From Rhizobiales bacterium CCH10-E5 (GTDB lineage: Bacteria > Pseudomonadota > Alphaproteobacteria > Rhizobiales > Beijerinckiaceae): a DNA stretch of 64,000 nucleotides. The notes beneath the pieces were generated by a model. That model saw only the letters and a program-made list of their open reading frames with translations. It was not told where the DNA came from and did no database searches. Shown in pieces: positions 63,838 to 64,000 of the stretch (position 1 is its first letter; each line of letters opens with the position of its first letter). The position numbers were made by a program, and so were the translations under genes. The stretch lies in the NCBI GenBank assembly GCA_001556125.1, contig LSIG01000213.1, forward strand, positions 61,557 to 125,556, in the 5' to 3' direction.

Positions 63838-64000
63838 CGGGGAACCCCTCTCCTGTAAGGAGAGGGGCAGGGGTGAGGTGTCGGTCGTTGGACCAGTCGA
63901 GCGCCGCCTTTGCAGCAGTGGGTTGCGGTGAGGTCACGGCCAAGGCGTCAAACGGCCGACCCCTCACCCTGCCCTCTCCCTACGGGAGAGGGTTCCCCGC
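63838..64000. repeat. Dispersed palindromic pair, type D, at the right edge
   Basis: ACCCCTCTCCTGTAAGGAGAGGGGCAGGGGTGAGG-like sequence at 63845-63878 is mirrored by CCCCTCACCCTGCCC... and GGGAGAGGG from 63961 to the edge. Each half contains its own small hairpin. It lies upstream of the first phnE, and the sequence runs out of the window. Confidence 0.7.

Overview
This window is a piece of a high-GC alphaproteobacterial chromosome, most likely Hyphomicrobiales and plausibly Bosea or a close relative. The case for this is the aerobic cobaltochelatase pair CobS/CobT, an L21 protein with an added helix-hairpin-helix tail, DUF6481 and DUF3108 proteins, the proB-proA-nadD-rsfS-rlmH-envC-ctpA gene order, and several dispersed GC-rich palindromes. 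The genus is inference. I see no prophage, insertion sequence, integron or CRISPR array, so this reads as core chromosome with catabolic islands.

Layout. 1-4.4 kb: a degenerate ABC-type protein (5' end outside the window), a cyclic-nucleotide-binding protein and a membrane cyclase with a ferredoxin domain form a putative cyclic-nucleotide/redox signalling operon. 4.4-8.1 kb: two methyltransferase-like genes and two glycosyltransferases. 8.3-11.6 kb: cobS, a GNAT acetyltransferase and cobT. 11.6-15.9 kb: a Tat-exported phytase-like esterase, rpmB, a DUF3108 protein, an SMR efflux pump and an aminotransferase. 16.1-21.9 kb: sugar-acid catabolism (IlvD/Edd dehydratase, PEP mutase/isocitrate lyase family enzyme, 2-keto-3-deoxyfuconate-type SDR, D-erythronate dehydrogenase-like protein) with a GNAT. 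22.0-24.3 kb: GNAT, rpmA, rplU and tRNA-Ser(CGA).

25.07-31.2 kb holds the most unusual system. A well-formed TPP riboswitch precedes a tightly packed operon encoding LuxE-like and LuxC-like enzymes (acid activation and acyl reduction) and a complete ThiXYZ-type ABC importer. An SDR reductase follows after a 76-bp palindrome. I infer import and reduction of a carboxylated thiamine-related compound to an alcohol for thiamine salvage. This is a hypothesis and not a known assignment.

31.2-45 kb is mostly minus-strand housekeeping: an orphan molybdopterin hydroxylase large subunit, pgi, an unusual solute-binding-like protein without a signal peptide, rppH, a YibQ-type deacetylase, ctpA, envC, rlmH, rsfS, nadD, proA and proB. 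45-50 kb: cspA, rpsU, two Ala/Glu/Arg-rich proteins, and an ECF sigma/anti-sigma pair followed by a subtilisin-like protease. 50-53.7 kb: a glycosyltransferase, a methyltransferase and a globin-coupled chemoreceptor.

53.8-64 kb is a C-P lyase locus: phnG-H-I-J-K, a small new ORF, phnL, phnM, a DUF1045 gene and a hexapeptide transferase on the minus strand, phnF divergent, and two phnE permeases. Two PhnF-type operators lie between phnF and phnG. PhnI carries an in-frame insertion that matches one of the dispersed palindromes of this genome.
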